A stretch of 64,000 nt of DNA, taken from Flavobacteriaceae bacterium. Its GTDB lineage: Bacteria; Bacteroidota; Bacteroidia; Flavobacteriales; Flavobacteriaceae. Made by a program: the position numbers and the translations under genes. The notes beneath the pieces were generated by a model. The model worked only from the letters and a program-made list of their open reading frames with translations, was not told the origin of the DNA and did no database searches. Below are positions 9,131 to 16,966 of this stretch, in pieces. Location of the stretch: the NCBI GenBank assembly GCA_027490305.1, contig JAIXYI010000050.1, positions 1 to 64,000 of the forward strand. Reading direction: 5' to 3'. Within the stretch, counting starts at the first letter, position 1; each line of letters begins with the position of its first letter.

Positions 9131-9700
9131 TTACGGACTGACATATCCGCGTCGCTGCAAGTAGTCTTTATATTCCGCGCGCGCTTTCTGTAATGACGAC
9201 GTATTCAGATTACGTATCTCCTCGAATTGTAATTGGTCTAGATAAGGAGGTGTTACCAGCGTATCACGGTTTTCATCACGAAGAAAGTTGTCGATAAGTA
9301 CAAGCGCTGCCTTTGAGTCTGATAGGGGCACATGGGCGTCTAATTGGGAAGACCATGATGGGCCTTTGGGCGGTATCCACCCATGAAAGACGTCGTGATC
9401 ATTTTCAAACGTAGTAAGGTACGGGACCAGTCCAACATCGCACGAATAAAAAGCGCGAAGGGTATTTCGGTACGCAATTGAATCCTTGGAGTACATAGGT
9501 GCTTTATTGTTGACATTGACCATAATGTAACCTTCCCGAAACCGTGGGTTGGCTGTGTAATTCGTTTTTCTCAGCTCATTAAGCACCTCTTTATAGGCGG
9601 AAAAATCCTGGTTTTGGCAGGATAGTAATAAGACCAATGTTGCGACCCAGCACCCTCTTTTTCGTCCTGTGGATACAACCGATGTAAGTAGCTTTTTCAT
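9131..9700 (-). CDS. Hypothetical lipoprotein
   Basis: The protein has 189 residues. A basic N-terminus (MKKLLTSVVSTGRKRG) and hydrophobic stretch end in the lipobox LLLSC, so it is inferred to be membrane anchored. The mature part is polar with aromatic residues and no motif I recognise. It is the last gene of a minus-strand run and converges on galT, with 14 bp between stops. The gene has its own candidate promoter box inside the end of the upstream synthetase gene. Confidence 0.65.
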   Translation of the reverse strand: MKKLLTSVVSTGRKRGCWVATLVLLLSCQNQDFSAYKEVLNELRKTNYTANPRFREGYIMVNVNNKAPMYSKDSIAYRNTLRAFYSCDVGLVPYLTTFENDHDVFHGWIPPKGPSWSSQLDAHVPLSDSKAALVLIDNFLRDENRDTLVTPPYLDQLQFEEIRNLNTSSLQKARAEYKDYLQRRGYVSP

Positions 9701-9731
9701 GTGTCGTGAGAATAATTGGAAACAGCCTCGT

Positions 9732-10583
9732 TTAGTACAAACCTAACGAATCTTTGGGCAATCCCTTTTTGGTCAACTCGAAAATTCCTTCATAATCAAG
9801 TCCATTGGTCCTTAGAAAACGTAAAGAAGTAGCCCCTTCCGATTTCGAAAGTTTCCGATTCTCAGTATCTGTCAATAAGCCATGATGGTGGAAGGTCGCA
9901 TCCAGAAAACCCTGTTCGCCCAGCAGTCGCGCCAGGAAAAGCTGCGATAGGGTCGACGTCCACAGGTCATCGCCGCGCACGATGAGGTCGACTCCAAAAA
10001 ACAAATCGTCTGCCAACGACGCAATCTGGTAGGCCGGACCACCGTCGCGTTTCCGGATGATGAAATCGGAGGTGCCTGCCTCCAGGTGGCCGATCCGGGT
10101 GGTGCCGTCCAACGTCCGCACCGAAATCGGGCCCGCGTCATCGGTGTCAATCCGCCAGGCTACGTTGGGTGTATCCAATGAAAGTTTTCGAGCGCGGCAG
10201 TTCGCTGCATCGTGTCCTCCCTGCTCCGTTAGTTGTTTACGCGAACAGGCACAGGCATAGATCTTTCCCGTCGCCACCAATCGTTGTAACAGGGTTTTGT
10301 AAAGCGGCATCCGCAGGTGTTGTGAAAAGTGTTGGTGGAAGTCCGCCGCCGTTTTAGGGCCTTCGTCCCATTCTACTTGTAGGAAGGCAAGGGAATCGAA
10401 AATATCGGTAACATACGCATCGCGCGTGCGACCCCGGTCAATATCGTCGATGCGAAGCAGGATTTTGGAGCCGTGTCGTTTGGCCAGCGCTGCCGTCAGC
10501 AGAAACGAATAGGCATTGCCCAAATGAAGATAACCACTGGGAGTAGGCGCTAACCGGGTTTTGGCGAACGACTGGTCCTGCAT
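9732..10583 (-). CDS. Glutamyl-Q tRNA(Asp) synthetase-like protein
   Basis: The protein has 283 residues and is a class I glutamyl-tRNA synthetase catalytic core without an anticodon-binding domain. The first signature is RLAPTPSGYLHLGN (HIGH-type motif). The KMSKS-type motif is KLSKSEGA. A CAC...NCR cysteine set near residues 109-128 matches the zinc site of YadB/GluQ enzymes. Length and domain content fit GluQRS, which glutamylates queuosine at the wobble base of tRNA(Asp). It lies between asparaginase and a lipoprotein gene, which gives no further clue. A truncated GluRS paralogue with another role remains possible. Confidence 0.78.
   Translation of the reverse strand: MQDQSFAKTRLAPTPSGYLHLGNAYSFLLTAALAKRHGSKILLRIDDIDRGRTRDAYVTDIFDSLAFLQVEWDEGPKTAADFHQHFSQHLRMPLYKTLLQRLVATGKIYACACSRKQLTEQGGHDAANCRARKLSLDTPNVAWRIDTDDAGPISVRTLDGTTRIGHLEAGTSDFIIRKRDGGPAYQIASLADDLFFGVDLIVRGDDLWTSTLSQLFLARLLGEQGFLDATFHHHGLLTDTENRKLSKSEGATSLRFLRTNGLDYEGIFELTKKGLPKDSLGLY
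9738..9745 (-). promoter_or_regulatory. Candidate -7 box for the lipoprotein gene
   Basis: The minus strand reads TAGGTTTG, a TAnnTTTG match, ending 37 bases before the lipoprotein start. It lies within the last codons of the upstream synthetase gene. The -33 element is not clear. Confidence 0.35.
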
Positions 10584-10594
10584 CGCATCCGTTT

Positions 10595-11620
10595 TTAGGA
10601 AATCTCGCCGCGGATCGGGGTTTCGAACACCGTCTTGAACACGCTATGCGAGACGTTCTGTCCCAACAGGTACATCAGTTTGGTAATGGCGGCTTCCGTC
10701 GTAATATCCTTGCCCGAAATCACGCCGATTTTTTTCATGGATGTACTCGTTTCATAATGTCCCATACTCACACTGCCACCCGCACATTGCGTCACGTTGA
10801 CGATATGCAGGCCGCTTTTGATGGCTTTTTTCAGCAGGTCAAGGAACCAGGTGTCGGTCGGGGCGTTGCCCGCTCCGTAGGTCTCCAATACCACCCCTTT
10901 GAGGTTGGGTATGGATAGGATGGAGGACAATACGGCTTCGCTGATGCCCGGGAACATTTTGACGATGGCTACTTCGCTCGACATATCACGGTGCACCATC
11001 GGCTTTTTCGCTTTCGGACGAGGCAGGAACCACTCGCGGTTCATCTTCAGGTGTACGCCCGATTCGGCCAGGGGCGGGTAATTCGGAGAGGAGAACGCAT
11101 TGAAGTGCTCGGCATTAATCTTGGTGGTGCGGTTGCCTCGGTAGAGTTTGTATTCGAAGTAGAGGCACACCTCGCTAACCACCGGTTTGCCTTTTTCCTG
11201 TAACGACGCAATTTGGATGGCCGTGATCAGGTTTTCCTTTGCGTCGGTGCGCAGATCGCCAATCGGAAGTTGGGAACCGGTGAACACGACGGGTTTGGTC
11301 AGGTTCTCGAGCATGAAGCTGAGGGCGGATGCGGAATACGACATAGTGTCTGATCCGTGGAGCACTACAAAGCCGTCGAAGGCATCATAATTCCCGTCGA
11401 TGATGTCGGCCATTTTCGCCCAGCGTTCCGGATTCATATTCGACGAATCGATGGGTTCTGAGAACGAGATGGTCTCAATGTCGCAGTCGAGTTGCTTGAT
11501 TTCGGGAATGCGTTGTAGGAGCTTCTTGAAGTTGAACGCCTTCAGCGCACCCGTATCGAAGTCTTTCATCATGCCGATGGTGCCACCGGTATAGACCAGC
11601 AGTATCCGCGGCCTAGACAT
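10595..11620 (-). CDS. ansA: Type I L-asparaginase
   Basis: It hydrolyses L-asparagine to aspartate and ammonia. The protein has 341 residues with no signal peptide, so it is the cytoplasmic low-affinity type. The first active-site threonine lies in LLVYTGGTIGM, and the second motif is VVLHGSDTMSYSASAL. It also has FTGSQLPIGDLRTDAKEN and a C-terminal segment with GAGNAP and TQCAGGSVSMG. Its start overlaps the stop of the acyltransferase gene upstream by eight bases, so the two are translationally linked. Confidence 0.93.
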   Translation of the reverse strand: MSRPRILLVYTGGTIGMMKDFDTGALKAFNFKKLLQRIPEIKQLDCDIETISFSEPIDSSNMNPERWAKMADIIDGNYDAFDGFVVLHGSDTMSYSASALSFMLENLTKPVVFTGSQLPIGDLRTDAKENLITAIQIASLQEKGKPVVSEVCLYFEYKLYRGNRTTKINAEHFNAFSSPNYPPLAESGVHLKMNREWFLPRPKAKKPMVHRDMSSEVAIVKMFPGISEAVLSSILSIPNLKGVVLETYGAGNAPTDTWFLDLLKKAIKSGLHIVNVTQCAGGSVSMGHYETSTSMKKIGVISGKDITTEAAITKLMYLLGQNVSHSVFKTVFETPIRGEIS

Positions 11621-12743
11621 CGCCGTATTTCATTTGGTTGATGACCGGATTGGCATACATCGCCAGGAAATGTCCGACATCATCCGGGTTCTCTTCGTCG
11701 ATCCGGATTTCAAGCCGTCGTTCGAACAGCGATTTTTCCTTTTCGTTATAGCGGTCGGCAAAGCGGTCGGTTTTATGCAACAGGTCGTAGGCGATGAAGT
11801 TCGTCGGCCATAGCTTATACGACGCCCGGATCGAGTCGTCAATGGCCTGTGCCAGCGATTGTATCTGGGTGTTGGAATGCTCGTTTCCGGCTGCAATGCG
11901 TTCGATTTCGGCGTCGAGCACATCGCCCACATGGATGTGGATGCGTTTTTTCTGCCCCATGATGCCACTCATCAGCGTCAGGAAGTCTTCATTCTTTTCC
12001 TTAATGTAGATCTCGTTGTTCGCTTCGGCCTTCAACTGCGGCATTTTGAGGGCATCGGTCGGATCGTATTCATACGAAATGGAAACCGGCACCAGGCGCA
12101 CCGTCCGGAAATACGACATTGCGTCGCCTTCTGCTCCCATCGCCAGCATTTTCAGCACACCCGGATGCGTGGCGTCGTTGCCATCTTTGGTGCGTCCTTC
12201 GCGCTGGGCGATCCATACCGATCGGTTCTCGCGGAGCAGCAATTGCGCAATGTATTCGGCCATCAGTTTCGAGGCCTGTAACAGTTCGCGGGGGGGTAAG
12301 CCGCGTAGCACCAGAAAATTACGATTCAATCGCGAGAGTGTATGCAGGAACGCTTTTTTGACGAGGTTGTCGCCGATGGCAGATGCCGTCATGACGAGTC
12401 CGTGATCGAAAAGGCTGCAATTCAAAAGCGACGTGTCGAGTATGATATCGCGGTGATTTGATATGAACAGGTAGGAGGTATTGGGTTGTAATTTCTCAAA
12501 ACCGGACGTACTCAACCCTTCCGACGTCTTGCTGAGCACCTGCATGACCGACTTGTAGATGAAGTTGCATTGGAAATCACGGATGGAGTGTGTGCGCGCG
12601 AGTTGGTCTCTCCAAACCTCGTCGGGTGAATCGGGGAAAGTGAAGTTCATCAACGCCTTCATCATAGGGTGCCCCGAAATTTTTTGCAACGCTTCGTTCA
12701 CCTCGGCATCATAAAATGGCCGGATGGCGTCAAATTTCTGCAT
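11613..12743 (-). CDS. Glycerol-phosphate-type acyltransferase
   Basis: The protein has 376 residues. The PlsC/PlsB-type acyltransferase motif I appears as LFISNHRDIILD (His and Asp catalytic pair), with a later AQREGRTKDG resembling motif III. No clear transmembrane anchor is visible. The family transfers acyl groups to glycerol phosphate or lysophospholipid acceptors; the exact acceptor here is unknown. Its neighbours are a TatD gene upstream and asparaginase downstream, in an apparent housekeeping operon. Confidence 0.82.
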   Translation of the reverse strand: MQKFDAIRPFYDAEVNEALQKISGHPMMKALMNFTFPDSPDEVWRDQLARTHSIRDFQCNFIYKSVMQVLSKTSEGLSTSGFEKLQPNTSYLFISNHRDIILDTSLLNCSLFDHGLVMTASAIGDNLVKKAFLHTLSRLNRNFLVLRGLPPRELLQASKLMAEYIAQLLLRENRSVWIAQREGRTKDGNDATHPGVLKMLAMGAEGDAMSYFRTVRLVPVSISYEYDPTDALKMPQLKAEANNEIYIKEKNEDFLTLMSGIMGQKKRIHIHVGDVLDAEIERIAAGNEHSNTQIQSLAQAIDDSIRASYKLWPTNFIAYDLLHKTDRFADRYNEKEKSLFERRLEIRIDEENPDDVGHFLAMYANPVINQMKYGDV

Positions 12744-12803
12744 CGTGTCGGTTTTGGTAAAGCAAAAAAACGAAAAAAAACGCGATTTGCCGTTGCTTTT
12801 GGG

Positions 12804-13571
12804 TTAAATCCCGTAGACGTCCCGTGAATTTTCGGTTGTAATGCGGGCGACTTCCGCAACGGTCGTTCCGTGCAGCGCTGCGAGTTTTTCGGCCACATGC
12901 ACGATATAGGCCGTCTCGTTCCGTTTGCCCCGGTAGGGTACAGGCGCCAGGTAGGGCGCGTCGGTTTCCAGGACGATGTCTGACAGGGAAATATCGGCCA
13001 GGAATTGATCGATTTGTCCGTTTTTGAAGGTCACAACACCTCCGATCCCGAGTTTCATCCCATACGAAATTGCCTGTTCAGCCTGTTGTCGGTTACCGGA
13101 AAAACAATGGAAAACACCCCGTAGGTCGTCGCCTTTTTCCTCTTCAAGGATTTCAAAGATGGGGTCGAAGGCATCGCGGCCATGGATATTAATGGGAAGG
13201 CCGTATTGTTTCGCCATCCGGATTTGCCGTCGGAAAGCGTCCTGTTGTAGGGGCAGCGTCGACTTGTCCCAATACATATCAATTCCAATCTCGCCGACCG
13301 CTACAAACCGACGGCGGGCGAGTTCGGCTTCCACAAAGGCCAATTCTTCTTCGTAATCGTCTTTTACATACACCGGATGCAATCCCATCATTAAGAAGAC
13401 CTGTCCGGGGTAGCGCGCTTCGATGTCGTATAACGATTCAGTCCGCGACTTATCAATCGAAGGAACAAAAAAACGGGTGACGCCGGCCTGTATCGCCCGC
13501 TGCATCATATCGTCGCGGTCGGCTGCGAACTGCTTGCTGTTGAGGTGTGTATGGGTGTCAGTTAGAATCAT
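12804..13571 (-). CDS. TatD family metal-dependent hydrolase (DNase)
   Basis: The amidohydrolase fold is shown by the N-terminal metal-binding DTHTHL, GEIGIDMYWD, NIHGRDAFD, GVFHCFSGN and LETDAPYLAPVPYRGKRNE. I take the start MILTDTHTHL at 13571 (255 residues, typical for TatD). The longer frame to 13649 adds 26 residues that cover a promoter-like box. TatD proteins are 3'-5' exonucleases acting on DNA. It is the first gene of the minus-strand run. Confidence 0.9.
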   Translation of the reverse strand: MILTDTHTHLNSKQFAADRDDMMQRAIQAGVTRFFVPSIDKSRTESLYDIEARYPGQVFLMMGLHPVYVKDDYEEELAFVEAELARRRFVAVGEIGIDMYWDKSTLPLQQDAFRRQIRMAKQYGLPINIHGRDAFDPIFEILEEEKGDDLRGVFHCFSGNRQQAEQAISYGMKLGIGGVVTFKNGQIDQFLADISLSDIVLETDAPYLAPVPYRGKRNETAYIVHVAEKLAALHGTTVAEVARITTENSRDVYGI

Positions 13572-13583
13572 GGCGCGAAAATA

Positions 13584-13591
13584 CAAAGTTA
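13584..13591 (-). promoter_or_regulatory. Candidate -7 box for the tatD-asparaginase run
   Basis: The minus strand reads TAACTTTG, a TAnnTTTG match, about 13 bases upstream of the preferred tatD start, which implies a very short leader. It supports the start at 13571 rather than 13649. Confidence 0.4.
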
Positions 13592-13667
13592 AGATGGTCA
13601 TACGAGGTAGGGTAAATGAATTTATCGCTGTTTTATACATACCCTGCATTTGTGATTATACCGGAAG

Positions 13668-13693
13668 AAGGCTGTCTATAGACGGCCTTTTTT
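13668..13693 (+). terminator. Strong hairpin with T-run in a divergent intergenic region
   Basis: AAGGCTGTC (13668-13676) pairs with GACGGCCTT (13681-13689) around a TATA loop, including one G-T pair, followed by five T residues (T-run 13688-13693). It lies between tatD (minus) and the protease gene (plus), so no annotated plus-strand gene ends here. It may end a short non-coding transcript or insulate the protease gene. Confidence 0.75.
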
Positions 13694-13705
13694 CATTTGG
13701 AGTCG

Positions 13706-13713
13706 TACCTTTG
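13706..13713 (+). promoter_or_regulatory. Candidate -7 box, nearly leaderless protease gene
   Basis: TACCTTTG matches TAnnTTTG and ends only four bases before the ATG at 13718, so a transcript from it would start at or next to the start codon. It lies directly after the hairpin terminator at 13668-13693. Confidence 0.4.
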
Positions 13714-13717
13714 GCGC

Positions 13718-14155
13718 ATGAAGGAACTGGGTGATATCCTCCGCCGGAAAGGCTACAGAAAGATTGCATTCAAGGTGACACGCACCCAGCACCTGTCAAT
13801 CAAAGCCAGCATCAACGGTGTCAAAGGCACGTTTATTCTTGACACCGGCGCTTCGAACAGTTGCGTGGGTTTTGAAAGCGTAGGGAAGTTCCTCCTCAAC
13901 GCCTCCCAATCAAAGACCAAAGCGGCGGGTGCCGGTGCCGTAGGGATGACGACCCAGATTGCGTTGTCCAATACGTTAAAGATGGGCCGTTGGAAATCGG
14001 ACGACTTCCACCTGGTGGTCTTTGATATGTCGCATGTAAACACAGCATTGAGGGAGCACAAGTCCCGACCGGTTGATGGCATCATCGGCGCTGATGTACT
14101 GCTTGAAGGCGAAGCCATAATCGATTACGCAGGCCACTGTCTGTATTTGAAGTAG
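13718..14155 (+). CDS. Retropepsin-like aspartic protease
   Basis: The protein has 145 residues from the ATG at 13718. A single aspartic protease motif FILDTGASNSCV is followed by beta-rich sequence and a second conserved stretch DGIIGADVLL, like bacterial clan AA peptidases that work as homodimers. No signal peptide is seen. An upstream in-frame start (13697) would include the promoter box and is rejected. The substrate is unknown. It is a single-gene unit, with a hairpin terminator upstream and a 185-bp spacer downstream. Confidence 0.82.
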   Translation: MKELGDILRRKGYRKIAFKVTRTQHLSIKASINGVKGTFILDTGASNSCVGFESVGKFLLNASQSKTKAAGAGAVGMTTQIALSNTLKMGRWKSDDFHLVVFDMSHVNTALREHKSRPVDGIIGADVLLEGEAIIDYAGHCLYLK

Positions 14156-14182
14156 GAGACAAAGTAGCCATACTATTTTGGG

Positions 14183-14233
14183 CGCAGATGTTTTAAAAAC
14201 ATCACGAATCGCGATAATTGATAACATCTGCAC
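14183..14233. repeat. Nested inverted repeats in the spacer
   Basis: GCAGATGT (14184-14191) is repeated inverted as ACATCTGC (14224-14231). Inside it, GATGTTTT (14187-14194) pairs with AAAACATC across one base. The two hairpins share a left arm and so are mutually exclusive. No proper T-run follows, but a six-T run occurs at about 14247. Confidence 0.6.
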
Positions 14234-14296
14234 CAATTGAGGCAGGTTTTTTCATAGAAACCTTACGTTTTGTTAAAACTCGTATTTCCAATTTGT

Positions 14297-14304
14297 TATA
14301 TTTG
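14297..14304 (+). promoter_or_regulatory. Candidate promoter of the small T9SS protein gene
   Basis: TATATTTG matches the TAnnTTTG box, 36 bases before the start at 14341. A TTTTG at 14268-14272 could be the -33 element, though the spacing of 24 bases is slightly long. Confidence 0.45.
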
Positions 14305-14340
14305 GCATACGGCACACCGTTACGACATTAAAAGAAGGGT

Positions 14341-15504
14341 ATGCAGATTCGGGTTTTACGAATATTAGTCCTCGCTTTGTTCGCAAGCGGCCTCCTTTCG
14401 GCAAAGGGGGTTGCATCCGTGCATAGCCCTGTGTCGGGCGTTTTGTTCGAACCGCCCATTACCGACGTGTCGGTTGCGATTACAACCGATAGTGCTCCGC
14501 GTCCGGGCTTTCTATACACCTACCACATTGTGCTTCATAACAAAGGAACGGCGGTTACGACGGCAATCCTCTCGTTCGTAAAGGACGCCAAGTTGGGCAA
14601 CCCTGCTTCTGTTCCGGTTGAAGCATCTTTCGACGGAAACACGTTAAACATTCCGTTTGACGAATTACAACCAAATGAAGTGCGCATGTATCAGGTGTGC
14701 TACCTAGTGCCGTCCCTTCCGGATGTAGATATTGGCGAGTACCTGAGCGCTTTTGCTTCCGTCGGACTCGAACAGGACGTAGCGGCCTACGATAACGTAT
14801 TCCAAAAGAAAGAAGCCATTTCTGCTTCCTACGACCCTAACGACCTTACTGAGGCGCATGGCGAAAAAATCATATTGACTACTTTCGCCGATAACGAACG
14901 GTTGTACTATACTGTGCGGTATGAGAATACCGGTGCGGCCGCGGCGAGTTTTCTGATCATCGAAGACCTGCTCGACCCCCAACTGGATCCGTCTACCATC
15001 ATGTTGGTCAGTTCGAGTCATTACGTTACGATGGGGCGTACCGACAACAAAGTGCGTTTTCTTTTTCCGGATGTCGATCTTCCGCCCTCTATACCTGATA
15101 CGAGTATAGGGAAAGGGCAGGTCACATTTTCAGTGAAGCCGTTTCCGGGGCTACAAGTAGGCGATATCATTCCCAACCAGGCCCACATCTTTTTCGATTT
15201 TAATCCTCCGATTGCCACAAACGTTTTTCAGACAGAGTTCGTAGCTGCCCTGTCGGTTAATGCGCCTGAAAAATCAAGTTGGAGGATGTATCCGAACCCC
15301 GCCCGCGACTACCTCATAATTGAAGACCGTGAGGCAATTGAACGTGTTTCGATTTATTCCCTTACGGGACAGAAAATACGCGAAGTTTCTTCAGGCGGTC
15401 AATCCTCGGTCATGTTGGATGTTTCTGTCCTGGCGACCGGCTCGTATCTTTTACGCGTTGACAAAGGACAGCGTAACGAAGCCCGTATTTTTAATAAGAA
15501 TTAG
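14341..15504 (+). CDS. T9SS-secreted protein with DUF7619/DUF11-like domains
   Basis: The protein has 387 residues. It has a signal peptide (about residues 1-25), a DUF11-like beta domain about residues 40-160, then a conserved domain with ASYDPNDLTEAHGE and QAHIFFDFNPPIATN that is common in Bacteroidota surface proteins. It ends in a type A sorting domain starting at MYPNPARDYLIIED and ending RIFNKN. No catalytic motif is seen. The role is inferred as a surface or secreted structural protein. It stands alone, and the intergenic hairpin at 15651 lies between it and the convergent sucB. Confidence 0.82.
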   Translation: MQIRVLRILVLALFASGLLSAKGVASVHSPVSGVLFEPPITDVSVAITTDSAPRPGFLYTYHIVLHNKGTAVTTAILSFVKDAKLGNPASVPVEASFDGNTLNIPFDELQPNEVRMYQVCYLVPSLPDVDIGEYLSAFASVGLEQDVAAYDNVFQKKEAISASYDPNDLTEAHGEKIILTTFADNERLYYTVRYENTGAAAASFLIIEDLLDPQLDPSTIMLVSSSHYVTMGRTDNKVRFLFPDVDLPPSIPDTSIGKGQVTFSVKPFPGLQVGDIIPNQAHIFFDFNPPIATNVFQTEFVAALSVNAPEKSSWRMYPNPARDYLIIEDREAIERVSIYSLTGQKIREVSSGGQSSVMLDVSVLATGSYLLRVDKGQRNEARIFNKN

Positions 15505-15650
15505 TGCATTTATTCTGGCGGCATGAACAATGTGTTTCTTTACGGTTTAGAATGCCCTCACACGATTACTCCACACCAGTGTACTTGATTTGTCCTTTCT
15601 TCGCTCGGATGTGTCTATTATCCGTATCGCGTGCGACGAGGGTTATCAAT

Positions 15651-15683
15651 AAAAAATCCCGGTCACCAAACCGGGATTTTTTT
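15651..15683. terminator. Bidirectional terminator between a T9SS gene and sucB
   Basis: AAAAATCCCGG (15652-15662) pairs with CCGGGATTTTT (15671-15681), with A-rich and T-rich flanks on both sides. It can therefore work for both the plus-strand T9SS gene and the minus-strand sucAB operon. No gene is seen between 15505 and 15650. Confidence 0.9.
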
Positions 15684-15699
15684 ATCTAAGAAACGAATA

Positions 15700-16938
15700 T
15701 TAAAGTTCCAACGCGCGTTTCGGATCGTTGTTCATCAACAACTCACCCGGGTTTTCCAAGCCTTCTTTTACGGCAACGAGGAAGCCTACTGATTCGCGAC
15801 CGTCGATGATGCGGTGGTCATACGAAAGCGCGACGTACATCATCGGATGGATTTCGACTTTTCCGTTTACGGCAATCGGACGCTCGATGATATTGTGCAT
15901 ACCCAGAATGCCTGATTGCGGTGGGTTGATGATCGGTGTTGATAACATCGAACCGAAAACGCCACCATTCGAGATCGTGAAGGTACCACCCGTCATATCG
16001 TCAACGGTTATCTGGCCCTCGCGTGCCCGGATGGCCAGGCGCTTGATTTCGGCTTCGATACCGCGGAATGTCAGGTTTTCGGCATTGCGAACCACCGGCA
16101 CCATGAGTCCTTTCGGACCTGAAACGGCTACGGAGATATCACAGAAATCGAATGATACTTTCTGATCGCCGTCGATCATCGAGTTCACATCCGGATATAG
16201 TTGCAACGCACGGGTTACGGCTTTGGTGAAAAACGACATATAGCCAAGACCGAGTCCGCCGTGTTTCGCCTTGAACGCATCCTTATACTCATTACGGATG
16301 AGGTTGATAGGCGTCATGTTGACTTCGTTAAACGTCGTTAGCATTGCGGTCTCGTTTTTTGCGGCCACGAGACGCTCGGCTACCTTGCGGCGCAGCATCG
16401 ACAGCTTGGTGCGCTGTGAACCGCGGTTACCACCGGTTGGGGTTCCCATTGAAGCTGTCGCATTCACCGCATCTTCTTTCGTGACGCGTCCGTCTTTGCC
16501 GGTGCCCACCACTTCCGCAGGGTTGATATTTTTCTCATCGAGTATTTTCTTAGCAGCCGGAGACGCCGTGCCCGTCGCATAGCTCGTCGGTGCAGGAGTG
16601 GCTTCTTTCACAGGAGCTGCAGCTACCGGCGCGGCTGCCACAGGGGCCGCTTCCGCTTTCGGTGCTTCTGCAGCAGGTGCGGCACCACCAGCGGGTTTTG
16701 CGGCGTCGGTGTCGATCAGGCAGACCACTTGTCCGACTTTTACGGCATCGCCTTCTTCGGCTTTCAGCGTGATGATACCGCTGGCTTCTGCCGGAAGCTC
16801 AAGGGTGGCCTTATCTGAATCGACCTCGGCGATGGCCTGGTCTTTCTCAACGTAATCTCCGTCTTTTACCAACCAGGTCGCGATCTCCACTTCGGTGATC
16901 GATTCGCCCGGTGATGGTACTTTCATTTCTAGGATCAT
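15700..16938 (-). CDS. sucB: 2-oxoglutarate dehydrogenase E2, dihydrolipoyl succinyltransferase
   Basis: The protein has 412 residues. The order is an N-terminal lipoyl domain with the lipoyl-lysine in [12 protein letters not shown] (Lys43), an Ala/Pro-rich flexible linker (about 80-115), a peripheral subunit-binding domain ([27 protein letters not shown]) and the catalytic acyltransferase domain ending with [16 protein letters not shown] (catalytic His). It transfers the succinyl group from the E1 thiamine intermediate to CoA in the TCA cycle. It is downstream of sucA in one operon, with a 28-bp gap. Confidence 0.97.
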   Translation of the reverse strand: MILEMKVPSPGESITEVEIATWLVKDGDYVEKDQAIAEVDSDKATLELPAEASGIITLKAEEGDAVKVGQVVCLIDTDAAKPAGGAAPAAEAPKAEAAPVAAAPVAAAPVKEATPAPTSYATGTASPAAKKILDEKNINPAEVVGTGKDGRVTKEDAVNATASMGTPTGGNRGSQRTKLSMLRRKVAERLVAAKNETAMLTTFNEVNMTPINLIRNEYKDAFKAKHGGLGLGYMSFFTKAVTRALQLYPDVNSMIDGDQKVSFDFCDISVAVSGPKGLMVPVVRNAENLTFRGIEAEIKRLAIRAREGQITVDDMTGGTFTISNGGVFGSMLSTPIINPPQSGILGMHNIIERPIAVNGKVEIHPMMYVALSYDHRIIDGRESVGFLVAVKEGLENPGELLMNNDPKRALEL

Positions 16939-16966
16939 TCGGGTATGGCTTTATGTTGTTTGTAAC

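Noticed and set aside
15504..15689. 61-residue frame after the small T9SS gene
   Set aside because: It runs through the bidirectional terminator and has no start context or conserved features.
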